From Robiginitomaculum antarcticum DSM 21748 (GTDB lineage Bacteria; Pseudomonadota; Alphaproteobacteria; Caulobacterales; Maricaulaceae): 64,000 bases of DNA. Positions 8,507-18,568 of this stretch are shown in pieces (position 1 is the stretch's first letter; every line of letters begins with the position of its first letter). Made by a program: the position numbers and the translations under genes. A model generated the notes under the pieces. That model saw only the letters and a program-made list of their open reading frames with translations, was not told the origin of the DNA and made no database searches. The stretch is from assembly GCF_000365025.1 (NCBI RefSeq), contig NZ_KB823011.1:248001-312000 (forward strand), given 5' to 3'.

Positions 8507-9709
8507 TTAATCCTTATCGTAACTGCGGAAGAAACGGCTGCCGAGCATAGTCAGCATCTGGTAATTGAGAACCCCTGCCGCATCGGCATAAGGTTGCAAC
8601 TGATCGGCAAGCAGGGTGACAACCTGTCCGGGTTTGGGCGGACGGCGCGTGCCTGTCATGTCCAGTATCGTCAGGTCCATGCTAATGCGGCCCGCCGTCG
8701 ATAGATTTTGTTTGTCCAGACGTCCTATGACCGTGCCATTGGGAACCAGAGGAAGACCGTCGGCATAACCGACGCCGATCGTGGCGATTGTCATATCGCG
8801 CGGGGCGATAAAGCTGGCGCCATATCCGGCGCTTTCGCCTTTTTTAAGCTCATTAACCTGCAAAATCGGCGCTTCGATTTGAACGACAGGGCGTGTGGTT
8901 TCCTGCGCGGGGGTCTTCGTCGCCGCAAGACCGTATAGCGCGCATCCCGGACGCACCATATCGAAATGAAAGTCCGCGCCCAGATAGACTCCGGCGCTAT
9001 TTGACAGGCTGAGCGGCACAGGCGGGAAGGACTTAATAACCGCCGCGAACATTTCGCGCTGTTTTCGGTTTTTGCGGTTATCGGCATCAGGCGCGCAGGC
9101 CAGATGGCTCATAAGGTGATCCGGATTGAGCCGCGCGACGAGCGCCGTATCGCTTCGCAGCGCATCAAGTTCTGACCCGTGAAACCCCATACGGTTTATG
9201 CCCGTATCAAAATGAATCGCGCAGCGCGGCCGGGCCTCTTGCGACTTAAGCCCCTGATCCCATAAATAAGCCTGCGCCATATTATTGATAACGGGTTTGA
9301 GCTTGAAGGCGTAAAACAGCGGCAGTTCACGCGGCGTCGGGCCGTTAAGCACATAAATGCTCGGTGTCTTGCCAATATGATCGCGCAGCGCTTTGCCTTC
9401 ATGCGCGGTGGAGACAAAGAAATTGCGGCATCCTGCACCGTATAATGCGCGGGCGACATGTTTGGCGCCAAGGCCGTAGGCATCGGCTTTGACCACGGCG
9501 CTAACCACGACGGGACGGCCCTTGCGCGCGCAAAGTTTTTTTATGGCTTCATAATTATCCGTCAGCGCCGTCAGATTGACCCTTAATAAGGCCCGACCTG
9601 ACGGTTTGGGGACAAAGGGCTCGTCATCGCCACCACTCTTTTTAGGCGTAGGGGGACGCGACGCCGTTATCGGGCTTTTGCGTTTAAAGGGCGGGCGTGA
9701 ATCAGGCAT
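8507..9709 (-). CDS. alr: Alanine racemase
   Basis: A 400-residue fold type III PLP enzyme that interconverts L- and D-alanine for peptidoglycan. The PLP lysine is in V-V-K-A-D-A-Y-G-L-G near residue 69 and the catalytic tyrosine in S-A-G-Y-G-A-S-F. The substrate-site H-F-D-T-G-I-N-R-M-G is intact. Compared with the usual 360-370 residues it has about 37 extra residues at the N-terminus that are basic and proline-rich and probably disordered. An ATG or GTG closer to the domain is not obvious, so the long start was kept. It stands alone between the Kazal pair and a divergent gene. Confidence 0.92.
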   Translation of the reverse strand: MPDSRPPFKRKSPITASRPPTPKKSGGDDEPFVPKPSGRALLRVNLTALTDNYEAIKKLCARKGRPVVVSAVVKADAYGLGAKHVARALYGAGCRNFFVSTAHEGKALRDHIGKTPSIYVLNGPTPRELPLFYAFKLKPVINNMAQAYLWDQGLKSQEARPRCAIHFDTGINRMGFHGSELDALRSDTALVARLNPDHLMSHLACAPDADNRKNRKQREMFAAVIKSFPPVPLSLSNSAGVYLGADFHFDMVRPGCALYGLAATKTPAQETTRPVVQIEAPILQVNELKKGESAGYGASFIAPRDMTIATIGVGYADGLPLVPNGTVIGRLDKQNLSTAGRISMDLTILDMTGTRRPPKPGQVVTLLADQLQPYADAAGVLNYQMLTMLGSRFFRSYDKD

Positions 9710-9940
9710 AATCTATCCTTAGCGCTGATTATGACAAAAGCGTAGTAGTGATGTAGAGTATTTGTCGGGGCTTTCAGGGGCGTACTAATATCGCCCCGTT
9801 TCAAAACAGGTGAGTAGATGCAACGTAGAATTCATAACGACCCTCGAAGGGTAACTCGCCCTCGTCATATTATCCGGAATAGGCCCTCATTGTTCGGCAG
9901 GGATATTTGACGGCTCATATAGATTTGCTAAGATCAACAT

Positions 9941-10255
9941 ATGAAAAAGAAGATATCAGGCGGTCTTGTACATGACTTACCCGCTGATTTAGGGGATGCG
10001 TTAATTGAAACACCGAACATTACCGCGCTCTGGGAAAACTTAACACCGATTGGGCGAAATGAATTTATTTGCTGGGTCGAAGATGCAAAGCAAGACAAGA
10101 CGCGCGCCAGACGGATTAAGCGAACGGTAGAAGACCTGACCGAAGGCAAAAAACGTCCCTGCTGCTGGGCGGGCTGTATTCATCGCACTGACAAAATACC
10201 CAGCAAATGGCAGCAGGCGGTGTTAATAGATAAAAAGGCTAAAACCAAAATTTAA
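9941..10255 (+). CDS. YdeI/OmdA-type small protein
   Basis: 104 residues resembling the C-terminal domain of the YdeI/OmpD-associated family. The family pattern W-x-x-L-T-P-x-G-R-x-E-F-x-x-W-V-x-x-A-K-x-x-x-T-R-x-R-R-I is clear at residues 30-67, followed by a lysine-rich end. Some relatives have been linked to resistance to cationic peptides, but the biochemical role of the family is unknown. It lacks the N-terminal half of full-length YdeI, so it is a single-domain version. The 230 bases upstream and about 215 bases downstream contain no other recognisable gene. Confidence 0.75.
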   Translation: MKKKISGGLVHDLPADLGDALIETPNITALWENLTPIGRNEFICWVEDAKQDKTRARRIKRTVEDLTEGKKRPCCWAGCIHRTDKIPSKWQQAVLIDKKAKTKI

Positions 10256-10470
10256 GTGTGGATTTCGGCCTTTGGCAGTCGTTTTGAGGACAGTACTTAT
10301 AATCAAGCATCGATCACTAAGGTGCTTGTCTATTTTAGGTGTTAGGGTTTTAGTTGATTTACCATCAGCTATGTCAATCGGCCATCGCGCCAATCTCTAC
10401 CCGTATTTAACCAAATTTTTGGCCAAGAAGGTGCGATGAAGCCATGTTCTAAATGTCGTAAATTACGCAA

Positions 10471-11244
10471 TTAAATGGCGTTCAGACCGACATAGCCGGC
10501 AACCAGAATAATCATGGCTGCAAATCCCTTTCTGGCTATATTCACGCGGGAAGCCAGTTTTTTGGCTATAAAAACTCCAACGAGTCCGCCGAATATTCCG
10601 CCTAAAAGCATCAAGCCGAGCAGGTTATAATCAAGCCAGCCCGAAAGGGCATAATTGGCCGACGTTGTCGCGCCGAAAATGGTGACTGAAACCAGTGAGG
10701 ATGCCGTGGCATTTGACAGGGTCATTCCCGTGGCCAACATCAAGCCCGGCACAATAAGAAATCCGCCGCCTATTCCGAAGAAACCGGCAGCCAGCCCAAC
10801 AATGAGGCCTAACGGGGCCAGTTTTAGAATAAGCTTTGGCGTTATTGTGATATCAGGATCACCTTCAGATTTTGGCTTTCTGAACATGGATAGCCCTATC
10901 GTTGCCATAGCGATGGCAAACCCAATTAAGAGAGTTTGCCCGTCGATCATTTTTGCAAGGCTTGATCCGAGAATGGATCCGAAGAGTCCCGAAGCGGCAA
11001 ATACGGTGGCGCAAGGCCACTTCACGCGCCCGCCCTTCCAGTGTCCAAAAAGACTGAAAAGAGCGATGGCGGCTACGGCCGCGGCAGATGTGCCAATCGC
11101 CATATGAGGATCAGATACCCCGACGACATATAATAAGAGGGGCGCCGCTAAAACGGATCCGCCGCCCCCGAATATGCCTAAAAATAAGCCGACAATAGCG
11201 CCGCTTGCAATAGCCAGTCCAATGATCTCTGCCGTGATTTCCAT
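10471..11244 (-). CDS. TauE/SafE family sulfite/sulfur exporter
   Basis: 257 residues with about eight predicted membrane segments and the two family repeats: G-x-x-x-G-L-F-L-G-I-F-G-G-G-G-S at the start and L-A-A-G-F-F-G-I-G-G-G-F near residue 158. TauE/SafE proteins move sulfite, thiosulfate or sulfonates across the inner membrane. It starts one base after the rhodanese gene stop and is the last gene of the bigR-rhodanese-tauE operon, so export of sulfite or thiosulfate made during persulfide oxidation is the likely role. Confidence 0.88.
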   Translation of the reverse strand: MEITAEIIGLAIASGAIVGLFLGIFGGGGSVLAAPLLLYVVGVSDPHMAIGTSAAAVAAIALFSLFGHWKGGRVKWPCATVFAASGLFGSILGSSLAKMIDGQTLLIGFAIAMATIGLSMFRKPKSEGDPDITITPKLILKLAPLGLIVGLAAGFFGIGGGFLIVPGLMLATGMTLSNATASSLVSVTIFGATTSANYALSGWLDYNLLGLMLLGGIFGGLVGVFIAKKLASRVNIARKGFAAMIILVAGYVGLNAI

Positions 11245-11245
11245 C

Positions 11246-11776
11246 TTAATTAAAAGCTTTTCGGTTCCACGGCATCCGCATCAGGACGCCGGCCATTGCG
11301 CAAGTTCCGCTCAGGCCTGAAAACATTAATCCGCCGCCAATAAAGGCGGAAATGCCAAATAGGACAGGGTGAACAAGGTAGCCTAAAACAACGCCAATGA
11401 GCGTTAGAAAACCGGCGGTAATCTGGACTTGACGATTAAGTTCAATCGGGACGGATGTATCTACAACAACCGGCAAATTTGCGCTTTTCCAAGCGTTTAA
11501 TCCCCCTTCCATAATTGAGGCGTGACCCTCAACATGAGTAGCAAGCTGGTCGCAATTGACCTCTGTCCTGTTCCCCGATCGACAATGAAAAACGACATGC
11601 TTTCCCACGTCGAGATCAATATCTCCTTTAGTCAGAGCAGAGAGCGGAATATTAAGCGCGTCTTTGATATATTCGCGCGAATATTCATCCGCCTCACGAA
11701 TGTCGATAAGTGTGATGTTTCCCGATGTCATGCCGCTGGCGACATCTTCGGGGCTGATTTGATTGAGTTGAGTCAT
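11246..11776 (-). CDS. Membrane rhodanese (rhodanese plus DUF2892, YgaP-like)
   Basis: 176 residues in two parts. Residues 1-105 form a rhodanese domain with the active-site loop H-C65-R-S-G-N-R, which would carry a persulfide. Residues about 120-170 form two membrane helices of the DUF2892 type, giving the YgaP architecture. It would pass sulfane sulfur at the inner face of the membrane. The start overlaps the bigR stop by four bases and the stop is one base before tauE, so all three are co-translated. The association with a BigR-type repressor and persulfide dioxygenase places it in sulfide detoxification. Confidence 0.88.
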   Translation of the reverse strand: MTQLNQISPEDVASGMTSGNITLIDIREADEYSREYIKDALNIPLSALTKGDIDLDVGKHVVFHCRSGNRTEVNCDQLATHVEGHASIMEGGLNAWKSANLPVVVDTSVPIELNRQVQITAGFLTLIGVVLGYLVHPVLFGISAFIGGGLMFSGLSGTCAMAGVLMRMPWNRKAFN

Positions 11777-12093
11777 ATTAACATCTCCGGGCAGTAAATT
11801 GAGGCTAGCGTTTTCATAATGGTCAACGCAGCCGGATCAGAAACTGAGTAATAAATTATCTGACTTTCCCGCCGTGTCGCGACCAGACCTTGATCTCGAA
11901 GCACAGCTAAATGCTGTGAAAAAGCAGATTGAGAGAGGCCGGAATCTTTTTGTAAATCACCGACAGAGAGTTCGCCGCCGCTCAGGCGGCACAGTATCAT
12001 GAGGCGCCGCTCATTCGATAGCGCCCGCAGCATCGCTGCGGCTTCGGACGCCTTGGTCTCGAAAAGCTTGGGATCTAAAAGTGCATTGGTCAT
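11773..12093 (-). CDS. bigR: ArsR-family repressor, BigR-like (sulfide/persulfide sensor)
   Basis: About 106 residues of winged-helix ArsR/SmtB fold: L-R-A-L-S-N-E-R-R-L-M-I-L, the recognition helix S-Q-S-A-F-S-Q-H-L-A-V-L-R, and the wing L-V-A-T-R-R-E-S-Q-I-I-Y-Y. Two cysteines are seen, one in I-L-C-R-L after helix 2 and one near the C-terminus (I-Y-C-P-E), the spacing used by BigR/SqrR to sense persulfides by forming a disulfide or polysulfide bridge. No ribosome-binding site precedes either ATG (12093 or 12099) and a -10-like element lies directly upstream, so the transcript may be leaderless. It heads the rhodanese-tauE operon and faces the dioxygenase gene across a large palindrome. Confidence 0.88.
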   Translation of the reverse strand: MTNALLDPKLFETKASEAAAMLRALSNERRLMILCRLSGGELSVGDLQKDSGLSQSAFSQHLAVLRDQGLVATRRESQIIYYSVSDPAALTIMKTLASIYCPEMLI

Positions 12094-12102
12094 ATTCATG
12101 TC

Positions 12103-12151
12103 ATTATATATATTAGCTATTGCTAAATAAGCAAGTACTAATATATATAAT
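12103..12151. promoter_or_regulatory. BigR-type operator: 14-bp perfect inverted repeat with overlapping divergent promoters
   Basis: The arms ATTATATATATTAG (12103-12116) and its exact complement (12138-12151) are separated by 21 bases, and 5 more bases pair further in. Each arm covers a -10-like TATAAT/TATATA box; the -35-like boxes TTGCTA (plus) and TTGCTT (minus) lie between them. A repressor on this site would therefore shut both bigR-rhodanese-tauE and the persulfide dioxygenase. The AT-rich palindrome with TTAG/CTAA resembles described BigR sites; binding itself is inferred. Confidence 0.78.
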
Positions 12152-12169
12152 ATGACAGAGGAGTTTATG

Positions 12170-13021
12170 ATGATTAATACACAAGCCTTTTTTGACACGA
12201 AAACGAATACGGTTACTTATCTGGTATGGCATGATGAAAGCCGCGAAGCGCTGGTGATCGATCCTGTATTGGATTACGAGCCCCATGCCGCGCGTCTGGA
12301 TACATATTCTGCTGACGGGGTAATAAAGGCCGTTGAAGATAAAGGCCTAACCTTGACGTGGGTGCTTGATACCCACGCACATGCTGATCATCTCTCGGCA
12401 GGTCATTATATACGTGAGAAAACCGGGGCTAAACTCGGAATCGGCGCGCATATTGAACAGGTTCAATCTTTCTTTCACCCCTTTTTTGGAGCGCCTAACG
12501 AGCCAATACATACTGAGACCTTTGATGCATTATTTAAGGATGGTCAGACATTTCAATTGGGTGATAACACCGTAAAAGTTCTGTTCACCCCAGGGCATAC
12601 GGCAGCCTGTGTTACCTATTTGATCGCAGATATGGCCTTTGTCGGCGATACATTATTTATGCCGGATTACGGCACGGCGCGCGCTGACTTTCCGGGCGGG
12701 AATTCGTCGATATTATATAAATCCATTCAAAAGATTTTATCCTTGCCGGAGACCACGCGCATTATGGTTGGACATGATTACCGCCCTGAAGGTCGCGACG
12801 TGCATCGATGGGAAAGTACAGTCGCGGATCAACGCAAAAACATTCACTTAAACGGTAAAACTGAAGCTGACTATGTTGAGATGCGCGATGCCCGCGATGC
12901 GACGCTCAGCGCCCCCCGGCTTATCCTGCCGGCTTTACAAGTCAATATCCATGGAGGGGCTCTGCCGCCGGTAGAGCGTGACGGCCATATATATTTAAAG
13001 ATTCCAATTAACCGGATCTAG
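12170..13021 (+). CDS. blh: Persulfide dioxygenase-like MBL-fold hydrolase (ETHE1/Blh type)
   Basis: About 283 residues of metallo-beta-lactamase fold. The metal site reads T-H69-A-H71-A-D73-H74, followed by F-T-P-G-H-T, V-G-D-T-L-F and V-G-H-D-Y. The segment D-Y-G-T-A-R-A-D-F-P-G-G is typical of the ETHE1/Blh persulfide dioxygenases, which oxidise glutathione persulfide to sulfite at a mononuclear iron. GAGGAG at 12158-12163 supports a start at 12170 (or 12167) rather than 12152. Unlike some Blh proteins there is no fused rhodanese domain; the rhodanese is encoded in the divergent operon. A weak GC hairpin follows the stop. Confidence 0.9.
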   Translation: MINTQAFFDTKTNTVTYLVWHDESREALVIDPVLDYEPHAARLDTYSADGVIKAVEDKGLTLTWVLDTHAHADHLSAGHYIREKTGAKLGIGAHIEQVQSFFHPFFGAPNEPIHTETFDALFKDGQTFQLGDNTVKVLFTPGHTAACVTYLIADMAFVGDTLFMPDYGTARADFPGGNSSILYKSIQKILSLPETTRIMVGHDYRPEGRDVHRWESTVADQRKNIHLNGKTEADYVEMRDARDATLSAPRLILPALQVNIHGGALPPVERDGHIYLKIPINRI

Positions 13022-13066
13022 GAGGGCAATCACGGCTGACATCAGGCAAGCGCTACTGGCGCTTAC

Positions 13067-14563
13067 TTACCCCACATAGCCGTCATAACGGTCGTCCTGC
13101 ACAAGATTGCCGAATTTGGTCAGCTCGGCTGTAAAGGACAATTTGACCGTTCCGATCGGGCCATGGCGCTGTTTGCCGACAATAACTTCGGCTTTGCCGT
13201 GCAGCTCTTCCATCTCGGTTTGCCACGCCATGTGCTCTTCTGTGCCTTCGCGTGGCTCCGTGCGGGATTTGTAATACTCTTCGCGGAAGACGAACATGAC
13301 CACGTCAGCGTCTTGCTCAATTGAACCGGACTCACGCAGGTCAGAGAGCTGCGGGCGTTTATCTTCACGCTGCTCCACCTGACGTGAGAGCTGGGCGAGA
13401 GCCAGCACGGGAACATCAAGTTCCTTGGCCAGCGCTTTAAGGCCCATCGTGATGGCGGTGATTTCCTGTACTCGGTTATCAGAGCTTTTCATCAAGGCGC
13501 CGCCGGAGAGCAGCTGCAAATAGTCAACGACGATAAGATCAAGCCCGCGCGTCCGCTTCAGGCGGCGACAGCGCGCCACCAGTCCGCCAATTGACAAGCC
13601 GCCCGTGTCATCAATGAAGAGCGGGATAGCTTGCAGCTCTGCCGCGCTATCTCGAATGGCGTCGAACTGGTCGGGCGTGATTTCGCCGCGCCGGATTTTA
13701 TTGGACGGGACGCCGCTATGTTCGGCCAGAAGACGCGTGGCGAGTTGCTCGCTGCTCATCTCCAGTGAGAACAGCGCGCAGACGCCGCCTTCAACGGCTT
13801 TTTCGTTACCCAGCACGTCTTTTTCGCTTTTGTAATTTCGAGCGACATGAAAAGCGATATTAGCGGCCAGCGCTGATTTACCCATAGAGGGCCGGCCCGC
13901 GAGAATAATCAAATCGGATTCGTGAAGCCCGCCAAGCTGCCTGTCCAGATCGACAAGTCCGGTCGAAAGCCCTGACAGCCCGCCATCACGTTCATAGGCG
14001 GCCCGCGCCATATTGATGGAGGCGGTGACCGCAGTTTCAAAACTGTCAAACCCGCTCTGCGCGCCGCCGGACTCCGCCAGGTCGAACAGTTTACGTTCGG
14101 CCAGTTCAATCTGCTCAATAGCTTCGGCTTCGGTTTCAGGGTTTTCGGCAAATTCACGGATTTCACCACCAACGCGGATCAATTCGCGGCGGATCGCCAG
14201 ATCGAAAATCAGCTTGGCATAGGCCGGTCCCGCCGCACCGGACGGGGCATTATGGAGCAGGAAGGAGAGATATTCGACGCCGCCAATTTCCGACAGGCCT
14301 TCATCTTTTTCGAACCGGTTTTTAAGCACTACAGCATCGGCGAGAGAGCCGCGCTGGATCAGCGTCGCAATGACATCGAAAATGCGCATATGGACGGGAT
14401 CATAAAAATGCTCGCCGCGCAGAAAATCCCCGAGACGGTTATAAACTTCATTATCGTATAAAATTGCGCCGAGCAGAGCCTGCTCCGCGTCGATATTATG
14501 GGGGGCGGTCTGGACGATATCGTCCCCGTCCATGTCGGAATATGTGTCGAGTGCTGTAGCCAT
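13067..14563 (-). CDS. dnaB: Replicative DNA helicase DnaB
   Basis: About 498 residues. The N-terminal domain begins P-H-N-I-D-A-E-Q-A-L-L-G-A-I-L. The RecA-like motor has Walker A G-R-P-S-M-G-K-S-A and Walker B L-I-V-V-D-Y-L-Q-L-L, and the motif L-S-D-L-R-E-S-G-S-I-E-Q-D-A-D-V. DnaB is the ring helicase that unwinds DNA ahead of the replication fork. The second ATG (14563) is preferred, with AGG six bases upstream; the first lies two codons earlier. No intein or insertion is seen, and the length is normal. Confidence 0.95.
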   Translation of the reverse strand: MATALDTYSDMDGDDIVQTAPHNIDAEQALLGAILYDNEVYNRLGDFLRGEHFYDPVHMRIFDVIATLIQRGSLADAVVLKNRFEKDEGLSEIGGVEYLSFLLHNAPSGAAGPAYAKLIFDLAIRRELIRVGGEIREFAENPETEAEAIEQIELAERKLFDLAESGGAQSGFDSFETAVTASINMARAAYERDGGLSGLSTGLVDLDRQLGGLHESDLIILAGRPSMGKSALAANIAFHVARNYKSEKDVLGNEKAVEGGVCALFSLEMSSEQLATRLLAEHSGVPSNKIRRGEITPDQFDAIRDSAAELQAIPLFIDDTGGLSIGGLVARCRRLKRTRGLDLIVVDYLQLLSGGALMKSSDNRVQEITAITMGLKALAKELDVPVLALAQLSRQVEQREDKRPQLSDLRESGSIEQDADVVMFVFREEYYKSRTEPREGTEEHMAWQTEMEELHGKAEVIVGKQRHGPIGTVKLSFTAELTKFGNLVQDDRYDGYVG

Positions 14564-14695
14564 GCACATACCTATACAGCCAAGGCGACAAGGTGAAGAG
14601 GCCTGCCGCTAAGCGATGTGAATAAAGTTAATGTTTTACGCAGATGCCCACAGCTAGGCCGCTTTTAAACGCCTCCTGTGGGTAAGTCAGTCTGT

Positions 14696-17600
14696 TTATG
14701 AACACCCTGTTGTACTACCACATGTTTCGCATTTTTGACAGGTTCCATTTCTTACAAGGGTGAAATGCCCGCATTCCGGACAGGCGTCCCCCGTATAACC
14801 GGCAAATCGGGCCAGCTGCGCCGCGCTGGGCGCAGATGATGCGCCGCCGGAGGATTGGCTTTTCGTCTCGCGGCTCTCTTCGGCTATGTCCTCCTGCACC
14901 AGATCATCAGCGTCATTAACCGGCGCGTCTTCGGATGTCGCGCGGAAGGGCACGATATTGGTTGGGTCGGGGGATGTTTCGCGGACAAAACCTTTGGAAT
15001 AATTGGTCAAAGTGAGCTGCGGATCGCGGGTCTCACGGCTGCGCTCGCTCGCCCCGCCGCCCAGTGCGTCGGGCGTATTCTCGTCACCGCTATTATGGGC
15101 CAAATCTTCCCAGCCCAGATAGGAAATACCCAGCTCGCGGAAGATATAATCGAGTATCGAATTGGCCATTTTAATCTTGTCATTTCCCTGCACAGGGCCG
15201 GACGGCTCAAAGCGTGTAAAGACAAAAGCTTCGACAAATTCTTCCAGCGGCACGCCATATTGCAGACCGATAGAGATCGCGATGGCGAAATTGTTCATCA
15301 GGCTGCGAAAGGCCGCGCCCTCCTTATGCATGTCGATGAAGATCTCGCCCAGATGACCATCCGCAAATTCGCCCGTATGCAGATAGACTTTATGTCCCCC
15401 TACTGATGATTTTTGAATATATCCCGTGCGGCGGTCAGGCAGGCGGCGGCGCGCGGCGGGCTTTTCGACCATGCGCTCGATGATTTTTTCGACAATTTTC
15501 TCGGCCGCCTTGGCTGTACGCTGGGCTGTTGGCATATCCTCGTCCAGACTGTCGAGCGTCTTGTCGTCGAAAATCGCGCCGGATAAAGGCTGGCTTAGTT
15601 TGGAGCCGTCACGATATAGCGCGATGGATTTAAGTCCGATCTCCCACGCCTTACGATAGGCTGCGGCGCAGCTCTCAATCGTAGCATCGCTGGGCAGGTT
15701 GACGGTTTTGGATATGGCGCCCGAGATAAAGGGCTGCGCGGCGGCCATCATGTAAAGATGCGCGTCTGCTAATAAGGAGCGCGTGCCGATGCGTCCACAG
15801 GGCGTGGCGCAGTCAAAGACAGGTAAATCCCCGGCCTTTAAATGCGGCGCGCCTTCCAGCGTCATCGCGCCGGAAGCATGGATATTGGCCGCTAAGATAT
15901 CATCTTCGCTAAAGCCGAGCGCGGGCAGCAAGTCATAGGCATGGGCGTCAAGTTGCGCCTCCGTAAGGCCCAGCGCTTCTTTGCAAAACTCGTCTGTGAG
16001 CGTGTGGCGGTTAAAACAAAACCGGATATCAAACGCCGTCTTCACGGCTTTATCAATGGCGGTCAGTTCAAGATCAGAAAATCCCTTGGCCGATAATGTC
16101 TCGTGATTTATGGCGGGCGCGCCTTTTAGACTGCCGCGGCCCAGCGCGTAGTCGATAATGTCTTTGCGCTGTTTGGCCGGATAACCCAGCGCGGTCAGGG
16201 CCTGCGGTACAGCCTGGTTGATGATTTTAAAGCTTCCGCCGCCGGCCAGTTTCTTAAATTTGACCAAAGCGAAGTCCGGCTCAATCCCGGTTGTATCGCA
16301 ATCCATTAACAGGCCGATTGTGCCGGTCGGCGCGATCACGCTGATCTGGGCATTGCGCAGACCATGCGCTTTGGTCAGCGCCAGAGTTTGCGCCCAGATT
16401 TGCGCCGCGCGATCAGCGGCTTCGGGGAAGATGCAATTGGCGGCGTCCAGCGGAGCGGGCACAATAGACAGGCCTTTATAATCCTTCATCGCTGTCTTGC
16501 CGTGCGCCGCGGCGGCATGATTGGCGATGACCTTAACGGCGCTAACCTTATTACGTTTATAAGCCGCAAATGCGCCGTGATGCTGCGCTATTTGAGCCGA
16601 TAATTGATAGGCCGCGCCGGACATTAAGGCGGTAATCGCGCCGGCACTGGCGCGGGCAGGCGCGCTGTCATAGGCAAGGCCGCAGCGCATCAGCATGCCG
16701 CCTAAATTGGCATAGCCCAGACCCAATGTACGGTATTCAAAGGAGCGCTGCGCAATGGCTTTGGACGGGAAAGCCGCCATCAGCACAGAGATTTCGAGCG
16801 TCAGTGTGAACAGACGGCTGGCATAGACAAAACCGTCCGTATCAAAATCTCTCTCTTCGGTTAGGAATTTAACTAGATTCAGAGAGGCAAGGTTACAGGC
16901 CGTATCATCGAGAAACATATATTCACTGCAGGGATTGGACGCGGTGATCTCTCCGTCCTTGGCGCAGGTGTTCCAGTCATTGATTGTGTCGTGAAACTGC
17001 AGGCCCGGATCCGCGCTGCTCCATGCGGCGTTGGCGATCTGGTTCCATAGATCCCGCGCGCGAACCGGTTTGGCAACTGCGCCGTCGACGCGGCGTATCA
17101 GGTCCCATGTCTCGTCGTTTTCGACCGCCTTGAGAAAAGCGTCTGTAACGCGCACGGTATTATTGGCGTTTTGTCCGGAGACGGTGAGATAGGCTTCGCT
17201 GTCCCAATCGGCGGTGAGGTCAGGGACTTCGATGGTGTCTATGCCTTGGCGGGCCAGTTGCAGAGCGCGGGCGACCGCGCCTTCCGGCACGCCGCTGCGG
17301 CGCGCGGCTTTAATTTCGCGGGCCAGCGCCGCATTTTTGGCCGGGTCAAAACAGATCTCCGGCGGGCCTTCGCAATTCACACACGCTTTAATGACGGCGT
17401 TGAGCCGCTCGCGCAGAACCTTCGCGCCTGCGACCAGCGCCGCGACTTTGGTTTCTTCGCGCGCTTTCCAGCCGATAAAAGCCTCAATGTCGGGATGGTC
17501 GATATCGACGACGACCATTTTGGCGGCGCGGCGGGTTGTGCCGCCGGATTTGATCGCGCCCGCGCTTACATCACCGACACGCAAAAAGCTCATTAGGCCG

Positions 17601-18355
17601 GATGAGGTTCCACCGCCGGAGAGCGGTTCGCCCGCGCCGCGAATATGGGAGAAATTACTGCCCGTACCGCTACCGAATTTAAACAGCCGCGCCTCGCGCA
17701 CCCATAAATCCATAATGCCGCCATTACCGACCAGATCATCATCGATTTTCTGGATGAAACAGGCATGGGGCTGCGGATGGGTATAGGCGTCTTTGGCCAG
17801 CGCGGCCTTTCCCGTCCGGTGGTTGACAATCCAGTGCCCGCTCGGCTCGCCGGTGAGGCCGTAAGCCCAGGCCAGTCCGGTATTAAACCATTGCGGAGAA
17901 TTGGGCGCGCCCATTTGCGTGGCGAGCATATAGCGCATTTCATCAAAATAGGTCTGCGCGTCATCTTCGCTATCAAAATAGCCGCCCCTCCAGCCCCAAT
18001 AGGTCCAGCATCCGGCAAGACGGTCAAAAACCTGCCGCGCATCGCTCTCCCCGCCATAGCGATCAGCTTTAGGCATGGCGTCCAGCGCATCAATATCGGC
18101 AATACGCGGGCGAAGCCATTCAGGGACATTATCGTCTTTTTCGGCGATGGTTTTGGCGGGAACGCCCGCGCGGCGGAAATATTTCTGCGCCAGGATATCG
18201 CACGCCGTCTGTGACCAGGCCTCCGGCGCCAGAAAGTCCTGCGCGGCAGCTATGACGGTGCCATCGGGATCACGCAGCTCGCTGCGCACGCTGGTAAAGC
18301 TTATGCCGCTATAGGGCGACTGCCCTGATGTCGTGAAATGACGATTAATGCGCAT
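14696..18355 (-). CDS. nrdJ: Adenosylcobalamin-dependent (class II) ribonucleotide reductase
   Basis: A 1219-residue class II reductase of the large alphaproteobacterial type, making deoxyribonucleotides with a B12-derived radical. Visible signatures are N-P-C-S-E followed by the active-site asparagine region (N-L-A-S-L-N-L), [11 protein letters not shown], and a C-terminal zinc-ribbon-like module with cysteine pairs C-P-E-C-G-H, C-Q-K-C and a final C-G-S-T-T-G-C-S. The ATG at 18355 (MRINRHF) was chosen because GAGGAAAGG lies just upstream; a second ATG seven codons earlier is possible. No cobalamin riboswitch was recognised upstream. An oxygen-independent enzyme of this size usually suffices for growth without NrdAB. 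Confidence 0.95.
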   Translation of the reverse strand: MRINRHFTTSGQSPYSGISFTSVRSELRDPDGTVIAAAQDFLAPEAWSQTACDILAQKYFRRAGVPAKTIAEKDDNVPEWLRPRIADIDALDAMPKADRYGGESDARQVFDRLAGCWTYWGWRGGYFDSEDDAQTYFDEMRYMLATQMGAPNSPQWFNTGLAWAYGLTGEPSGHWIVNHRTGKAALAKDAYTHPQPHACFIQKIDDDLVGNGGIMDLWVREARLFKFGSGTGSNFSHIRGAGEPLSGGGTSSGLMSFLRVGDVSAGAIKSGGTTRRAAKMVVVDIDHPDIEAFIGWKAREETKVAALVAGAKVLRERLNAVIKACVNCEGPPEICFDPAKNAALAREIKAARRSGVPEGAVARALQLARQGIDTIEVPDLTADWDSEAYLTVSGQNANNTVRVTDAFLKAVENDETWDLIRRVDGAVAKPVRARDLWNQIANAAWSSADPGLQFHDTINDWNTCAKDGEITASNPCSEYMFLDDTACNLASLNLVKFLTEERDFDTDGFVYASRLFTLTLEISVLMAAFPSKAIAQRSFEYRTLGLGYANLGGMLMRCGLAYDSAPARASAGAITALMSGAAYQLSAQIAQHHGAFAAYKRNKVSAVKVIANHAAAAHGKTAMKDYKGLSIVPAPLDAANCIFPEAADRAAQIWAQTLALTKAHGLRNAQISVIAPTGTIGLLMDCDTTGIEPDFALVKFKKLAGGGSFKIINQAVPQALTALGYPAKQRKDIIDYALGRGSLKGAPAINHETLSAKGFSDLELTAIDKAVKTAFDIRFCFNRHTLTDEFCKEALGLTEAQLDAHAYDLLPALGFSEDDILAANIHASGAMTLEGAPHLKAGDLPVFDCATPCGRIGTRSLLADAHLYMMAAAQPFISGAISKTVNLPSDATIESCAAAYRKAWEIGLKSIALYRDGSKLSQPLSGAIFDDKTLDSLDEDMPTAQRTAKAAEKIVEKIIERMVEKPAARRRLPDRRTGYIQKSSVGGHKVYLHTGEFADGHLGEIFIDMHKEGAAFRSLMNNFAIAISIGLQYGVPLEEFVEAFVFTRFEPSGPVQGNDKIKMANSILDYIFRELGISYLGWEDLAHNSGDENTPDALGGGASERSRETRDPQLTLTNYSKGFVRETSPDPTNIVPFRATSEDAPVNDADDLVQEDIAEESRETKSQSSGGASSAPSAAQLARFAGYTGDACPECGHFTLVRNGTCQKCETCGSTTGCS

Positions 18356-18568
18356 AGATGGCCTTTCCTCGGCCATTCAATATAGACCCCGAATCGCTAT
18401 CATTCAACGTGTCTCACTGGAAAGAGTTGGGGATAGCCCAGGTCAGACTTTTCCATGCTGAATCCGAGCAGCCGCCGCATCGGCGCGCTCAGGACAATGT
18501 TGAAATAATTATTTAATGTATAAAACTTACACGTTTGGCGTTTTCAGGGGGATAAAAAGCATAGCTTT

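Noticed and set aside
10436-10474. 12-codon ORF with a C-x-x-C motif next to tauE
   Set aside because: Too short to support and likely chance, although AAGGTG precedes it.
15000-18200. Large plus-strand ORFs opposite nrdJ
   Set aside because: They are shadows of the high-GC coding strand; all conserved motifs are on the minus strand.
18377-18568. Possible cobalamin riboswitch upstream of nrdJ
   Set aside because: A sequence with GCCCAGGTCAGAC looked faintly like a B12 box, but it lies about 80 bases upstream without the conserved stems, so it was not called.
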